A stretch of DNA of 64,000 bases from Alphaproteobacteria bacterium. GTDB lineage: Bacteria > Pseudomonadota > Alphaproteobacteria > UBA9655. The notes beneath the pieces are model-generated. The model did not search any database. It was not told where the DNA came from and saw only the letters and a program-made list of their open reading frames with translations. Positions 52,116 to 60,316 of the stretch are shown here, piece by piece (the first letter of the stretch is position 1; every line of letters begins with the position of its first letter). Location of the stretch: assembly GCA_019749915.1 (NCBI GenBank), contig JAIEPE010000015.1, forward strand, positions 55,029-119,028, given 5' to 3'. Made by a program: the position numbers and the translations under genes.

Positions 52116-53047
52116 TCCGTAGGAACATGTTCAAGACGAGATATTTTTATGTTGAGTGAGCTTAAATGCTTTTCAAAGTAAGAGCTAAACGTAAGCATAT
52201 TTCGTAACTTCCGTCCCGTGGCATTTTTTTTGATACAAAAGTGAGTCTGAATAAATGGGCCAGCAATTTCAGGGAGAACTCTAACAAGTTCTCCTTTGTA
52301 AGCGTCGTTGGATTGGATACTTGCAGAACAAATTCCAACACCACTTTCGGCGGCCTCAAAAATGGCGTTTGTTGAGTTTATCGTTAAATGGGGTTTTAGT
52401 TTAGGGAGGCCATAGCCCTGCCCCTTGAGGTGCCAGTTAACGTCTTCAAAGTAACTAAACGTATGTTCTCCATAGCCTATGATACGATGGGATAGCAAGT
52501 CTTCGGGTGTTTGGGGTATACCCATTGTCTCCAAATAGGCCTTGCTGGCAAATAAACCATGGTCGTAAGAAATAGACCAAACTTTTATAAAGTTTTCTGA
52601 ATCTCCAAAAGGCCTTATAAGGACATCAGAGGCATTTTCTTCATCGCGGGTAATTGTATCAGAAGCGGTAATGTGAAGTTTTAAATTAGGGTGATCCGTA
52701 TATAAATGTTTAATAACATCCATAGATGCCCATTGGAATGAAAGAGCTTTTGTTATTGAAACAAGAATATCACCACCAACAGGAGAGTCATCTACGATTT
52801 TTGTGTTGAGAAGGCTTTCTTCATAGGTTTGGTAAATTTTATAAGCAAAAGGGATAAACTCTTCTCCAGCGATTGTAAAAGACAAACTTTGCTTTTTTCG
52901 ATTGATAAGCTGTTTTCCTAGATCTTTTTCCAAATCAGAAATATAAGACCACATGGATGAACGAGGAATCCCTAGGGTTTTATGAATGTTAAAATCACAA
53001 TTGGTTTCAGCCAATTTGACAAAGATATAGATTGATTTCATTCTCAT
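52112..53047 (-). CDS. LysR-family transcriptional regulator
   Basis: This 311-residue protein has an N-terminal winged helix (IYIFVKLAETNCDFNIHKTLGI, with the recognition helix near residues 25-45 and GKQLINRKKQSLSFT following) and a C-terminal periplasmic-binding-like effector domain. It belongs to the general LTTR group. It is divergent from an MHS transporter, whose promoter region holds an ATC-N9-GAT dyad. By family rule it should control that transcript and itself in response to a small molecule, possibly the transported solute (inference). Confidence 0.9.
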   Translation of the reverse strand: MRMKSIYIFVKLAETNCDFNIHKTLGIPRSSMWSYISDLEKDLGKQLINRKKQSLSFTIAGEEFIPFAYKIYQTYEESLLNTKIVDDSPVGGDILVSITKALSFQWASMDVIKHLYTDHPNLKLHITASDTITRDEENASDVLIRPFGDSENFIKVWSISYDHGLFASKAYLETMGIPQTPEDLLSHRIIGYGEHTFSYFEDVNWHLKGQGYGLPKLKPHLTINSTNAIFEAAESGVGICSASIQSNDAYKGELVRVLPEIAGPFIQTHFCIKKNATGRKLRNMLTFSSYFEKHLSSLNIKISRLEHVPTD

Positions 53048-53051
53048 ATAT

Positions 53052-53072
53052 AATATCCATATTTTCGATATT
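53052..53072. promoter_or_regulatory. LysR-type operator, AATATC-N9-GATATT
   Basis: A perfect 6-bp dyad around nine bases, AATATC (53052-53057) and GATATT (53067-53072). It contains the ATC-N9-GAT/T-N11-A box bound by LysR regulators. It lies five bases from the LysR start and 18 bases upstream of the divergent -35 box, the usual place for autorepression plus activation. Confidence 0.65.
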
Positions 53073-53090
53073 TTATTTTTAAAATTTACG

Positions 53091-53118
53091 TTGACATAAT
53101 ATTTTTTTATAGTATTAT
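53091..53118 (+). promoter_or_regulatory. Strong predicted promoter of the structured RNA / transporter transcript
   Basis: TTGACA (53091-53096), 16-base spacer, TATTAT (53113-53118). The start point would be near 53125, exactly where a series of hairpins begins. Confidence 0.65.
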
Positions 53119-53124
53119 CATTAT

Positions 53125-53279
53125 AAGGTCAAGAGTGACCTCTTTTGTAGGTGGCTTGCTCTTAGAGTAAGACACCTGGCAGAGGGAAATGCCTCCAGCG
53201 CCTCTCTGCAAAAGTTAAAAGTATCATTGTTTGGTGGTTTTTTGTTACCCTGTGGCCCTTTCTATGAAAGGGCCACAGG
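53125..53279 (+). ncRNA. Candidate structured RNA or leader, class unknown
   Basis: Four hairpins follow the promoter. P1: AGGTCA-AGAG-TGACCT (53126-53141). P2: AGGTG plus CTTGCTC, loop TTA, GAGTAAG plus CACCT (53149-53177), 12 pairs with one G-U and an opposed G/A mismatch. P3: GCAGAG with CTCTGC (53179-53209), with an alternative pairing GAGG/CCTC inside. P4: a perfect 14-bp stem CCTGTGGCCCTTTC with a 3-base loop (53249-53279). There is no open frame of note. It does not match the 6S, SRP, tmRNA or common riboswitch patterns I know. It could be a small RNA or the 5' leader of the transporter. Confidence 0.5.
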
Positions 53280-53346
53280 TCTACCTAGGGCAGATAATCT
53301 TTTAAGAAGTTATTTAATTTTAAGGGCCACCTCTAAAAACCCGGTT

Positions 53347-53414
53347 GTCATGCTGAACTTGTTTCAGCATCGCATTGATAATATTAAAAAATCCTGAAAC
53401 AAGTTCGGAATGAC
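53347..53414. repeat. Palindromic intergenic repeat
   Basis: Arms of 21 bases, beginning GTCATGCTGAACTTG (53347-53367) and ending AAGTTCGGAATGAC (53394-53414), pair with two mismatches around a 26-base loop. This is the dispersed GTCAT...ATGAC repeat type, distinct in sequence from those in lolA and ctaC. It lies between the structured RNA and the transporter gene. Confidence 0.85.
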
Positions 53415-53539
53415 ACCTTGTGTAAAGGGTTTTTATAGCTACTCAAACGGATCAGCATTTTTTTATTGAATAATATATCTTTATTTGTATGATGGGATAA
53501 GTTGAAAGCCCAATATAATTAAAGAGGTATAATAATTTT

Positions 53540-54835
53540 ATGAAAAAAAATTATAAAGCTATCTTAGCAGCAATGACAGGAAATGCTTTAGAATATTACG
53601 ATGTTATGCTCTACGGTTTTTTTGCAACAATGTTAGCGCCTTTATTTTTCCCGTCTGATAATCAAGCCGTTTCCTATATTTCCAGTTTAGGAACCTTTGC
53701 AGCTGGCTTTGTCATGCGTCCTGTGGGAGGATTAGTTTTTGGCCATTTGGGAGATAAATTTGGCAGGCGTTTTGCTCTTGTGTTGTCTATTTTTCTTGTG
53801 ACCCTGCCGACCCTTACCATTGGACTCTTGCCGACCTATGCGGAAATAGGTATCGCTGCCCCTGTTATTCTTGTAATTTGCCGGTTGCTCCAAGGTCTTT
53901 GTGTGGGGGGGGAGTATAGTGGAGCCTCCATATTTGTGATTGAATATTCAAAAAAAGGAAAAGAATGCTTTGCTGGAAGTGTTCTTACATCTTCTGGATT
54001 TTTTGGGGGGGTTCTTGGAACATTTTGTGGTTTTCTGTGTACCCTTTCTTTTATGCCGTCATGGGGGTGGCGTATTCCCTTTATTATCGGCGCTCTTATG
54101 GGAGTCATGGGCTATTATATTCGGACAAGAGTGAATGAAAGTCCGGAGTTTGAAAAAGCTAAAGATGAGGAAATTGAAAAAATTCCTTTATGGAGCATAT
54201 TGGAGAAAAGAAAAATTAACCTTTTTTGTACAGTTTGTATTGGGGCAACATCGTTAATACCTTTTTATCTTGCAACCGTTTATATGGGGGTATTGATGGG
54301 GTCAAAACTTCATCTTACAACCTCTGAAATTATGTTAATTAATATTTTTCTTGCCTTATTTACTGTTGTTACTATCCCTGTTATGGGATTGCTTGCAGAT
54401 AAATTTGGGAAAGAAGTACAAATGAGGAATACCTCTTTTTTATATGTCTTGCTTGCGTACCCCTTGTTTTTCTTTCTTGAAAATAATTTTTCTCTGTTCA
54501 ATATGATTGTTGTTCAACTTACTCTTCTAACATTGGTTGCAACATTTGGTGGTCCCTCTATGGCCCTTTTGACAACCTATTTTCCTGTTCATGAACGATA
54601 TAGTGGCATTGGCTTTGGGTATGCTTTGGGAGGGGCTCTTTTTGGAGGCACTACGCCTGTCGTCATTGCGAGTCTAAATTCCTGGTATGCGTCTCCGTAC
54701 ACTCCTGCGCTATATCTTATATTTTCAGCTGTTTTGGGGATTTTGGGCGTTACCTTTGGGAAAAAACAAGAAGTTGAGCAGAAGATTCAATCTGAGCCTA
54801 AAGTGGATACATTTAGGTATGCCAAAGCTTCATAG
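53540..54835 (+). CDS. MHS-family MFS transporter (proline/betaine/organic acid type)
   Basis: This 431-residue, twelve-helix proton symporter has the MHS start AMTGNALEYYDVMLYGFFA, the RPVGGLVFGHLGDKFGRR loop, RLLQGLCVGGEYSGA, and GWRIPFIIGALMG. Relatives import proline/betaine, citrate, shikimate or 2-oxoglutarate; the substrate cannot be told. GAGG lies 12 bases before the ATG, rather far. Controlled probably by the divergent LysR gene. Confidence 0.92.
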   Translation: MKKNYKAILAAMTGNALEYYDVMLYGFFATMLAPLFFPSDNQAVSYISSLGTFAAGFVMRPVGGLVFGHLGDKFGRRFALVLSIFLVTLPTLTIGLLPTYAEIGIAAPVILVICRLLQGLCVGGEYSGASIFVIEYSKKGKECFAGSVLTSSGFFGGVLGTFCGFLCTLSFMPSWGWRIPFIIGALMGVMGYYIRTRVNESPEFEKAKDEEIEKIPLWSILEKRKINLFCTVCIGATSLIPFYLATVYMGVLMGSKLHLTTSEIMLINIFLALFTVVTIPVMGLLADKFGKEVQMRNTSFLYVLLAYPLFFFLENNFSLFNMIVVQLTLLTLVATFGGPSMALLTTYFPVHERYSGIGFGYALGGALFGGTTPVVIASLNSWYASPYTPALYLIFSAVLGILGVTFGKKQEVEQKIQSEPKVDTFRYAKAS

Positions 54836-54846
54836 ATTTTGAATGT

Positions 54847-54923
54847 TGGCGCGCCCGAAGGGATTCGAACCCCTGGCCTTTGCCTCCGGAGGGCAACGCT
54901 CTATCCAGCTGAGCTACGGGCGC
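54847..54923 (-). tRNA. tRNA-Arg (anticodon CCG)
   Basis: A full cloverleaf with encoded CCA. Acceptor GCGCCCG pairs with CGGGCGC, discriminator G, the D-loop contains AGCTCAGCTGGATAGAG and the T-arm GGTTCGAATCC. The anticodon loop CTCCGGA gives CCG, reading CGG. Confidence 0.95.
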
Positions 54924-55009
54924 AGACTTAACATGGTAAATTTCTTCTAGTGGTTATATACTCTCACGAGATGAGATGCAATGGGGGCAAAAACAAGGGG
55001 ACCGAACTT

Positions 55010-55198
55010 ATGAAATATTTTGGAGAACCAATAGAAATAAAAAACATCGTTGTTAGATGTGATGGCGATGGGGGTATTTTAGGTCATCCCGCGGTATTTC
55101 TTAACTTGACTTCCAAAGATGAAATTGTTTGCCCCTATTGCAGTCGATATTTTGCAAGAGAAGGTAAAGAAAAACCACCTAAAAAATGTAAAAAGTAA
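55010..55198 (+). CDS. Zinc-finger CHCC protein, NDUFS6-like complex I accessory subunit
   Basis: This 62-residue protein binds zinc through VRCDGDGGILGHPAVFLNL and VCPYCSRYF (Cys, His, Cys, Cys), the zf-CHCC pattern of NDUFS6, the mitochondrial 13 kDa complex I subunit. Alphaproteobacterial homologues bind NADH:quinone oxidoreductase. ATG 55010 follows AGGGGA by about nine bases; the longer frame from 54950 adds residues foreign to the family. Confidence 0.88.
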   Translation: MKYFGEPIEIKNIVVRCDGDGGILGHPAVFLNLTSKDEIVCPYCSRYFAREGKEKPPKKCKK

Positions 55199-55202
55199 CT
55201 CC

Positions 55203-55461
55203 ATGAAACAAGTAACTAACCTTCAATGTGAAGAGTGGGCTCATTTAAGAGGAAATTGCCCTGTTGGGGGGCATTAAAGTCACAGGTTATAACACGCCAG
55301 AGGTAGTTTACTGTGCTATTATTGGCGGAACTGTAAGCAGCGACCAGAACTCGAGTACCCTTAAACCTGTTCAGGGGATGATCTTTATAACGGAAAATGC
55401 AATTCATAAAAAACCACCCCGAGTAAGTTTCCCTAAAGAATTCTTAGAAGGGGTGGCTTAG
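55203..55461 (+). pseudogene. Frameshifted DUF333-like gene remnant
   Basis: Two frames join across a run of six G (55266-55271). The first gives QCEEWAHLRGNCPVGG and stops two codons after the run. The second continues GIKVTGYNTPEVVYCAIIGG and runs to 55461. Removing one G restores a single frame. CEEWAHLRGNCP resembles the end of DUF333 domains and VYCAIIGGTV the start of another. The 5' end also looks missing. Either a decayed gene or a base-calling error in the G run. Confidence 0.55.
55408..55456 (-). terminator. Rho-independent terminator of cspA
   Basis: On the minus strand CCACCCC and GGGGTGG (55450-55456 and 55414-55420) form a 7-bp stem around 29 bases, followed at once by TTTTTT. 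It lies 16 bases after the cspA stop. Confidence 0.65.
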
Positions 55462-55471
55462 CTTTTTAAGC

Positions 55472-55675
55472 TTACGCTAACTTAAGGTTGACAGCTGATG
55501 TCTTTCCCTTATTGCTTGCAAGTTCAAAGGTAACCTTTTGACCTTCGGCCAAATTCGCAATACCTGAACGCTCAAGTTCAGTAATATGAACAAATACATC
55601 ACGTGTACCGTCTTCCATTTGTATAAAGCCATAGCCTTTTGTTGGGTTAAACCATTTAACTGTACCGTTCTCCAT
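55472..55675 (-). CDS. cspA: Cold-shock protein (CspA family)
   Basis: This 67-residue single OB-fold binds single-stranded nucleic acid and melts RNA structure. It has RNP1 KGYGFIQME and RNP2 VFVHIT, with the start MENGTVKWFNPTKGYGF. An AAGGA site lies about nine bases before the ATG. The long upstream gap could hold a leader, as many cspA genes have. Whether it is cold-induced cannot be seen. Confidence 0.95.
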   Translation of the reverse strand: MENGTVKWFNPTKGYGFIQMEDGTRDVFVHITELERSGIANLAEGQKVTFELASNKGKTSAVNLKLA

Positions 55676-56030
55676 CTATATATATCCTTATGGTTGGGCG
55701 TTTACTAAAACGAGTTTTGATGAGACGCGTAAAAATTCCATTCCATTTAGATCATTACATCTGCAAGGTGAAGGGGAGCTGAGGGTAAGAAGTAGAAGGT
55801 ACATATAGTCTATCTCGGTTTCTTACGCAGAGCACACTATCTCTACGGTTTCTTTCCTTTAAGGAGTTTCAAACTCACATTCACTATAAGCTATCTATTA
55901 AGAAAAGCAAGGGCTTAATCTCAAAGGATCAGTAGCACAAGGTATGAGAAAGGAAATTCGCCTATGAATTAACGGCTCGCTGAGGTTCATCTGAATAATT
56001 CCACTGCTTGCGAGAGAGTCCTTTACCTAC
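55676..56030. other. Intergenic region: cspA leader and downstream flank of paralogue A
   Basis: No gene seen. The part at 55810-55854 has a direct repeat, CTATCTCGGTTTCTT and CTATCTC-TAC-GGTTTCTT, 27 bases apart. The part from about 55930 to 56030 is the same downstream flank found after paralogues E and F (for example ATGAATTAACGGCTCGCTGAG), but its terminator stem is no longer well paired. Confidence 0.6.
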
Positions 56031-57305
56031 TTAATACTGAAGCTGGACCTCTTTAAATGATATGCCAAGAGTTCTTTTGTCAGCATTAATCCCTAAATTA
56101 AAAGGACTTATCGCGTTGGGGATATCAAATTCAATTTTTGCTCGGTCAACTTTAGGCAGAGGGATATCAATTATCTGATTATTATTGTTGAGTGTATAAA
56201 TATAGCTGCCAACTACTTCCTCATTCACCTTTACGGTTAGGTCTTGTGTGTGATTATCAGTTACAAGGCCGCTCGTATTCAAAAAAGAAATGCGGGAGGG
56301 AAGAGGGTCCATTTCTGCTAAAGGAACAGTTACTGAAGCTTTCGTTCTTTCAGTCCATCTATGGGAAAACTCACAATCAGAAAATCCATTTGTTGGGTAG
56401 GGACTAAATTCTCCCATATGGAACTCGGGAGTGCTTAATATTTTTTTAGTTCTCTCTCTGATAAGAGAAGAAAGCACTTTAGATAATTCTAAGGTAGGAT
56501 CAGGCTTACGATAAATTATGACAAAGGATCCCTCTTCAACAGAAAAAGCTCGTTCAAGATGTATGAGTTGTGTATCTGTAAAATTCACTTCACGGTCATA
56601 GTCTCCTATAGTATGAATGAGTCTATTTGGAATCTCTATTTTCAGTCCCATGGCTTGATATAAAAACGTTTGAACAAGTTTTCCGCTCTTCGCCAGTTCT
56701 TCATAAGATAACAAAGTAGTATCTAGACGAGAATAAAAGTCATAAGAATTGAGATGCCGAAGCATACGAAATTTTATGTGCTCATCAATATTAAGTGCAT
56801 CATTGCTAATAACACTCCCTCTTATAATATTCATTGTTAAAAGTGACCCAATAGCGGGGACAGTTTTTCGAAAACAATAAATATATTTCACCGCAAAATG
56901 TTGATTTAAAAAGGTCAAAAACTCCTGAAATAGAAGAGTTTTACCGGATTGCATACTTGCGCACTCATCACTTAACAAGATTGATTTGAAATCTTTAGAT
57001 TGTTCTTTCACCTTTAAAATCCATTCTTTTGTCTCCTCTGCTTTGCCATAGAAAATCTTCAGAATTTCCACCGAATGATTCACACCATTTTCTGAAGGAG
57101 GATAGTTCACCCCGAGCTTTGCTAATTCTTCTCTCCGCTCTGAACATTCATATTGGATGGCTTTAGTTGCTGTTTTAGGGGCTCCAACGTGGAAATAGAG
57201 AACCTTTTTCTCCTCATCTCCTGCAAACCCAAAAGCGGAAAAAGAAAAAAACGGTATGCTGAGAAAGAAAGACAGAACCACTACGAATGCAAATCTATGT
57301 TTCAT
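56031..57305 (-). CDS. Exported sulfotransferase-like protein, paralogue A
   Basis: This 424-residue protein has a signal peptide (residues 1-28, AFVVVLSFFLSIPFFSFSAF). The sulfotransferase-like domain (about 33-290) has the 5'-phosphosulfate loop as HVGAPKTATKAIQ, which differs from the canonical PKTGTT. LLSDECA supplies a possible catalytic acid, and YCFRKTVPAIGS fits the 3'-phosphate R-x7-S motif. The C-terminal beta-rich domain (about 300-424) contains SHRWTERTKASVTVPL and ends RTLGISFKEVQLQY. Last gene of a D-C-B-A run, 79 bases from B. It has one copy of the 33-residue segment that is doubled in B and C. Function inferred only. Confidence 0.75.
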   Translation of the reverse strand: MKHRFAFVVVLSFFLSIPFFSFSAFGFAGDEEKKVLYFHVGAPKTATKAIQYECSERREELAKLGVNYPPSENGVNHSVEILKIFYGKAEETKEWILKVKEQSKDFKSILLSDECASMQSGKTLLFQEFLTFLNQHFAVKYIYCFRKTVPAIGSLLTMNIIRGSVISNDALNIDEHIKFRMLRHLNSYDFYSRLDTTLLSYEELAKSGKLVQTFLYQAMGLKIEIPNRLIHTIGDYDREVNFTDTQLIHLERAFSVEEGSFVIIYRKPDPTLELSKVLSSLIRERTKKILSTPEFHMGEFSPYPTNGFSDCEFSHRWTERTKASVTVPLAEMDPLPSRISFLNTSGLVTDNHTQDLTVKVNEEVVGSYIYTLNNNNQIIDIPLPKVDRAKIEFDIPNAISPFNLGINADKRTLGISFKEVQLQY

Positions 57306-57384
57306 AAAAATAATCCTTTAAGGCAATTGCGAAAACTAACCATGAATTCATAAAGCACTCCTTGCGAGGGAGTCCTTTACCTAT

Positions 57385-58758
57385 TTAATACTGAAGCTGA
57401 ACATCTCCAAATGATACGCCAAGGGTTCTTTTATCGGCATTAATCCCTAAATCTGAAGGACTTATCGCATTTGGGATATCAAATTCAATTTCTGCTGGAC
57501 CAGCTTTAGGCAGAGAGATGTCAATTGTCTGATTATTATTGCTGGGTGTATAAAAATAACGACCAACTTCCTCTCCATTCAGCTTTACGGTTAGATCTTG
57601 TGTGTAATCCTTAGTTACAAGGCTTCTCGTATTGAAAAAAGAAATACTGGAAGGGCGAGGTTCCATTTCTGTTAAAGGAACAGTTATTGAAGTTTTCGTT
57701 CCTTCAGTCCATCTATGGGACCCCTCTAAAGCAGAAAATCCACTTGTTGGGTAGGGACAAAATTCTCCCATATGGAACTGGGGAGTGCTTAATAATTTTT
57801 TAGTTCGCTCACAGATAAGAGCAGAAAGTACTTTAGATAATTCTAAGATAGGGTTATGTCCATGGTAAGCTGCAACAAAAGACCCGTTTAATATTTTTTT
57901 ATTTCTTTCTCTAATAAAAGCAGAAAGTGCATTGCTTAATTCTAAGGTAGGGTTAGGTCCACGATAAGCTGCAACAAAGGACCCCTCTTCAACAGAAAAA
58001 GCACGTTCAAGATGTGTGAGTTGTATATGTGTAAAATCCGTTCCACGGCAATAATTCCCCGTAGTATGAATAAGTCTATTTGGAATCTCTATTTTCAGTC
58101 CCATGGCTTGTTGTAAAAACGTTTGAACGAAACTTCCACTCTTCATCAGCTCTTCATAAGATAAAAAAGTAGTATCTAGACGAGAATAAAAGGTATAAGA
58201 ATTGATACGTTGACATATACGAGTTTTTATAATCTGCTCAATATCAAGCGCATCAACATTGATACTCCTATCTATAATATTCATTGTTAAGTGTGATCCA
58301 ATAGTGGGGATAGTTTTTCGAATGCAATAAATATATTTCACCGAAAAATGTTGATTTAAAAAAGTTAAAAACTCATGAAATCGAGGATCTCCATTAGCTA
58401 TAGCTGCACACTCATCACTTAAAAAGACTGATTGGAAATCCTTAGCTTGTGCTTTTACCTTTAAAATCCATTCTTTTACCTCCTCTATTTTGTCACTAAC
58501 AACCTTCCGAAGTTCCATTCTATGATTCATCTTATTTTCTGAATCAGGATAATACACCCCGAGCTTTGCCAACGCCTCTCGCCGCTCTGCGCATTCAATT
58601 TGGATTGCTGTAGTTCCTGTTTTAGGGGCTCCAACATGGAAATAAAGAACTTTTCTCTCTTCATCCTCTTCTCCTGCAAACCCAAAAGCGGAAAAAGAAA
58701 AAAACGGTATGCTGAGAAAGAAAGATAGAACCGCTACGAATACAGATCGATGTTTCAT
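57385..58758 (-). CDS. Exported sulfotransferase-like protein, paralogue B
   Basis: This 457-residue protein has a signal peptide close to that of A. The PAPS-binding loop is canonical: HVGAPKTGTTAIQ near residue 42. FLSDECA and YCIRKTIPTIGS follow, so this is one of the copies most likely to be active. Residues around 270-335 hold two tandem copies of a 33-residue unit (EGSFVAAYRGPNP and NGSFVAAYHGHNP). The C-terminal domain has SHRWTEGTKTSITVPL and ends RTLGVSFGDVQLQY. AAAGGA lies eight bases before the ATG. Confidence 0.78.
   Translation of the reverse strand: MKHRSVFVAVLSFFLSIPFFSFSAFGFAGEEDEERKVLYFHVGAPKTGTTAIQIECAERREALAKLGVYYPDSENKMNHRMELRKVVSDKIEEVKEWILKVKAQAKDFQSVFLSDECAAIANGDPRFHEFLTFLNQHFSVKYIYCIRKTIPTIGSHLTMNIIDRSINVDALDIEQIIKTRICQRINSYTFYSRLDTTFLSYEELMKSGSFVQTFLQQAMGLKIEIPNRLIHTTGNYCRGTDFTHIQLTHLERAFSVEEGSFVAAYRGPNPTLELSNALSAFIRERNKKILNGSFVAAYHGHNPILELSKVLSALICERTKKLLSTPQFHMGEFCPYPTSGFSALEGSHRWTEGTKTSITVPLTEMEPRPSSISFFNTRSLVTKDYTQDLTVKLNGEEVGRYFYTPSNNNQTIDISLPKAGPAEIEFDIPNAISPSDLGINADKRTLGVSFGDVQLQY
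57790..57987 (-). repeat. 99-bp tandem duplication inside paralogue B
   Basis: Two units of 99 bp (57790-57888, 57889-57987) in frame. For example, TGCAACAAAAGACCC begins at 57871 and TGCAACAAAGGACCC at 57970. Paralogues A, D and E have a single unit at this place. Confidence 0.9.
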
Positions 58759-58864
58759 AAAAATAATCCTTTAAGCCAATTGCCAAAGCTCGATTAAGAA
58801 TTCATAAAGTAACCCTTGCATGATAACAACGAATTTTCCCTTGTTTACGGGGGAGCCTTATCTC

Positions 58865-60247
58865 TCAATACTGAAGCTGAACCTCTCCAAATAATACGCC
58901 AAGGGTTCTTTTATCACTATTAATCCCTAAATCTGAAGGACTTACCGCATGAGGGATTTCAAATTCAATTTCTGCTGGGCCAGCTTCAGGCAGAGAGATA
59001 TCAATAGTACGATTATTATCGCTGAGTGTATAAACATGGTGATCAACTATCTCCCCATTCAGCTTTACGGTTAGATCTTGTGTGTAATCCTTAGTTACAA
59101 GGCCTCTCGTGTTGAAAAAAGAAATGCTGGAAGGGCGGGGTTCCATTTCTGCTAAAGGAACAGTTATTGAAGCTTTTGTTCCTTCAGTCCATCTATGGGA
59201 ACCCTCTAAAACAGAAAATCCACTTGATGGATAGGGGCTAAACTCTCCCATATGAAACTTGGGAGTGTTTAATATTTTTTCAGTTCTCTCTCTGATAAGA
59301 GAAGAAAGCACCTTAGATAATTCTAAGGTAGGGTTATATCCATGATAAGCTGTAACAAAGGACCCGTTTAATATTTTTTTAGTTCTTTCTCTAAGAAAAG
59401 CAGAAACCTCATTACTTAATTCTAAGGTAGGGTTAGGTCCACGATAAGCTGCAACAAAAGACCCCTCTTCAACAGAAAAAGCACGTTCAAGATGTGTGAG
59501 TTGTGTATGTGTAAAATCCGTTCCACGGCTATAGTCTCCCATAGTATGAATAGGTCTATCTGGAATCTCTATTTTTAGTCTCATGGCTTGATCAAAAAAC
59601 GTTTGAGCGAAACTTCCGCCCTTCGTCAGCTCTTCATAAGATAAAAAAGTAGTATCTAGACGAGAATAAAAGTTATAAGAATTGATACGCTTATTTATAC
59701 GGGCCTTTATGGCATCATCAATATCAAATGCGTCAATATTGCCACATTTATTTAAAATATCCATTGTTATAATGTTCATTGTTAAGGTTGACCCAATAGC
59801 GGGGACAATTTTTCGAACACAATAAATATATTTCACCGCAAAATGTTGATTTAAAAAAGTCAAGAACTCATGAAATCGAGGGTCCTCAAAGCACTCAGCT
59901 GCACCCTCACCACTTAACAAGATTGATTTGAAATCTTTAGATTGTTCTTTTAAATTTAAAATCCATTCTTTTGTCTCCTCTGCTTTTCCTTTGAGAATCT
60001 TCCAAATTTCTTCCGTATGATTCACAATATTTTCTGAAGGAGGATAATACACCCCGAGCTCTGCTAATTCCTCTCTACTGTCTGAACATGCATATTGGAT
60101 AACTTTAGTTCCTGTTTTAGGGGCTCCAACGTGGAAATAGAGAACCTTTTTCTCCTCATCTCCTGCAAATCCAAAAGCGGAAAGAGAAAAAAACGGTATG
60201 CTGAGAAGGAGGGGCAGAATCGCTACGAATACAGATCGATGTTTCAT
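58865..60247 (-). CDS. Exported sulfotransferase-like protein, paralogue C
   Basis: This 460-residue protein starts at the ATG giving MKHRSVF, matching its paralogues and preceded by AAAGGG; the frame is open seven codons further up. It has a signal peptide. The PAPS loop reads HVGAPKTGTKVIQ (Lys for the second Thr). LLSGEGA and YCVRKIVPAIGS are present. Two tandem 33-residue units (EGSFVAAYRGPNP, NGSFVTAYHGYNP) lie near residues 275-340, as in B. The C-terminal domain ends RTLGVLFGEVQLQY. 106 bases from B and 69 from D, without terminators between. Confidence 0.76.
   Translation of the reverse strand: MKHRSVFVAILPLLLSIPFFSLSAFGFAGDEEKKVLYFHVGAPKTGTKVIQYACSDSREELAELGVYYPPSENIVNHTEEIWKILKGKAEETKEWILNLKEQSKDFKSILLSGEGAAECFEDPRFHEFLTFLNQHFAVKYIYCVRKIVPAIGSTLTMNIITMDILNKCGNIDAFDIDDAIKARINKRINSYNFYSRLDTTFLSYEELTKGGSFAQTFFDQAMRLKIEIPDRPIHTMGDYSRGTDFTHTQLTHLERAFSVEEGSFVAAYRGPNPTLELSNEVSAFLRERTKKILNGSFVTAYHGYNPTLELSKVLSSLIRERTEKILNTPKFHMGEFSPYPSSGFSVLEGSHRWTEGTKASITVPLAEMEPRPSSISFFNTRGLVTKDYTQDLTVKLNGEIVDHHVYTLSDNNRTIDISLPEAGPAEIEFEIPHAVSPSDLGINSDKRTLGVLFGEVQLQY
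59270..59467 (-). repeat. 99-bp tandem duplication inside paralogue C
   Basis: Same position and period as in B: TGTAACAAAGGACCC begins at 59351 and TGCAACAAAAGACCC at 59450. The two units differ in several places, so the duplication is not brand-new. Confidence 0.9.
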
Positions 60248-60316
60248 AAAAATAAGCCCTTTAAACATGAAGCTCTTCTAAATATTCTACTGTTTGCGCT
60301 GGGGAGCTTTATCTGC

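Noticed and set aside
53125..53279. 6S RNA, SRP RNA or a known riboswitch
   Set aside because: No long closing stem as in 6S, no GGAAG-type SRP tetraloop region, and none of the conserved riboswitch cores I know; kept only as an unclassified candidate.
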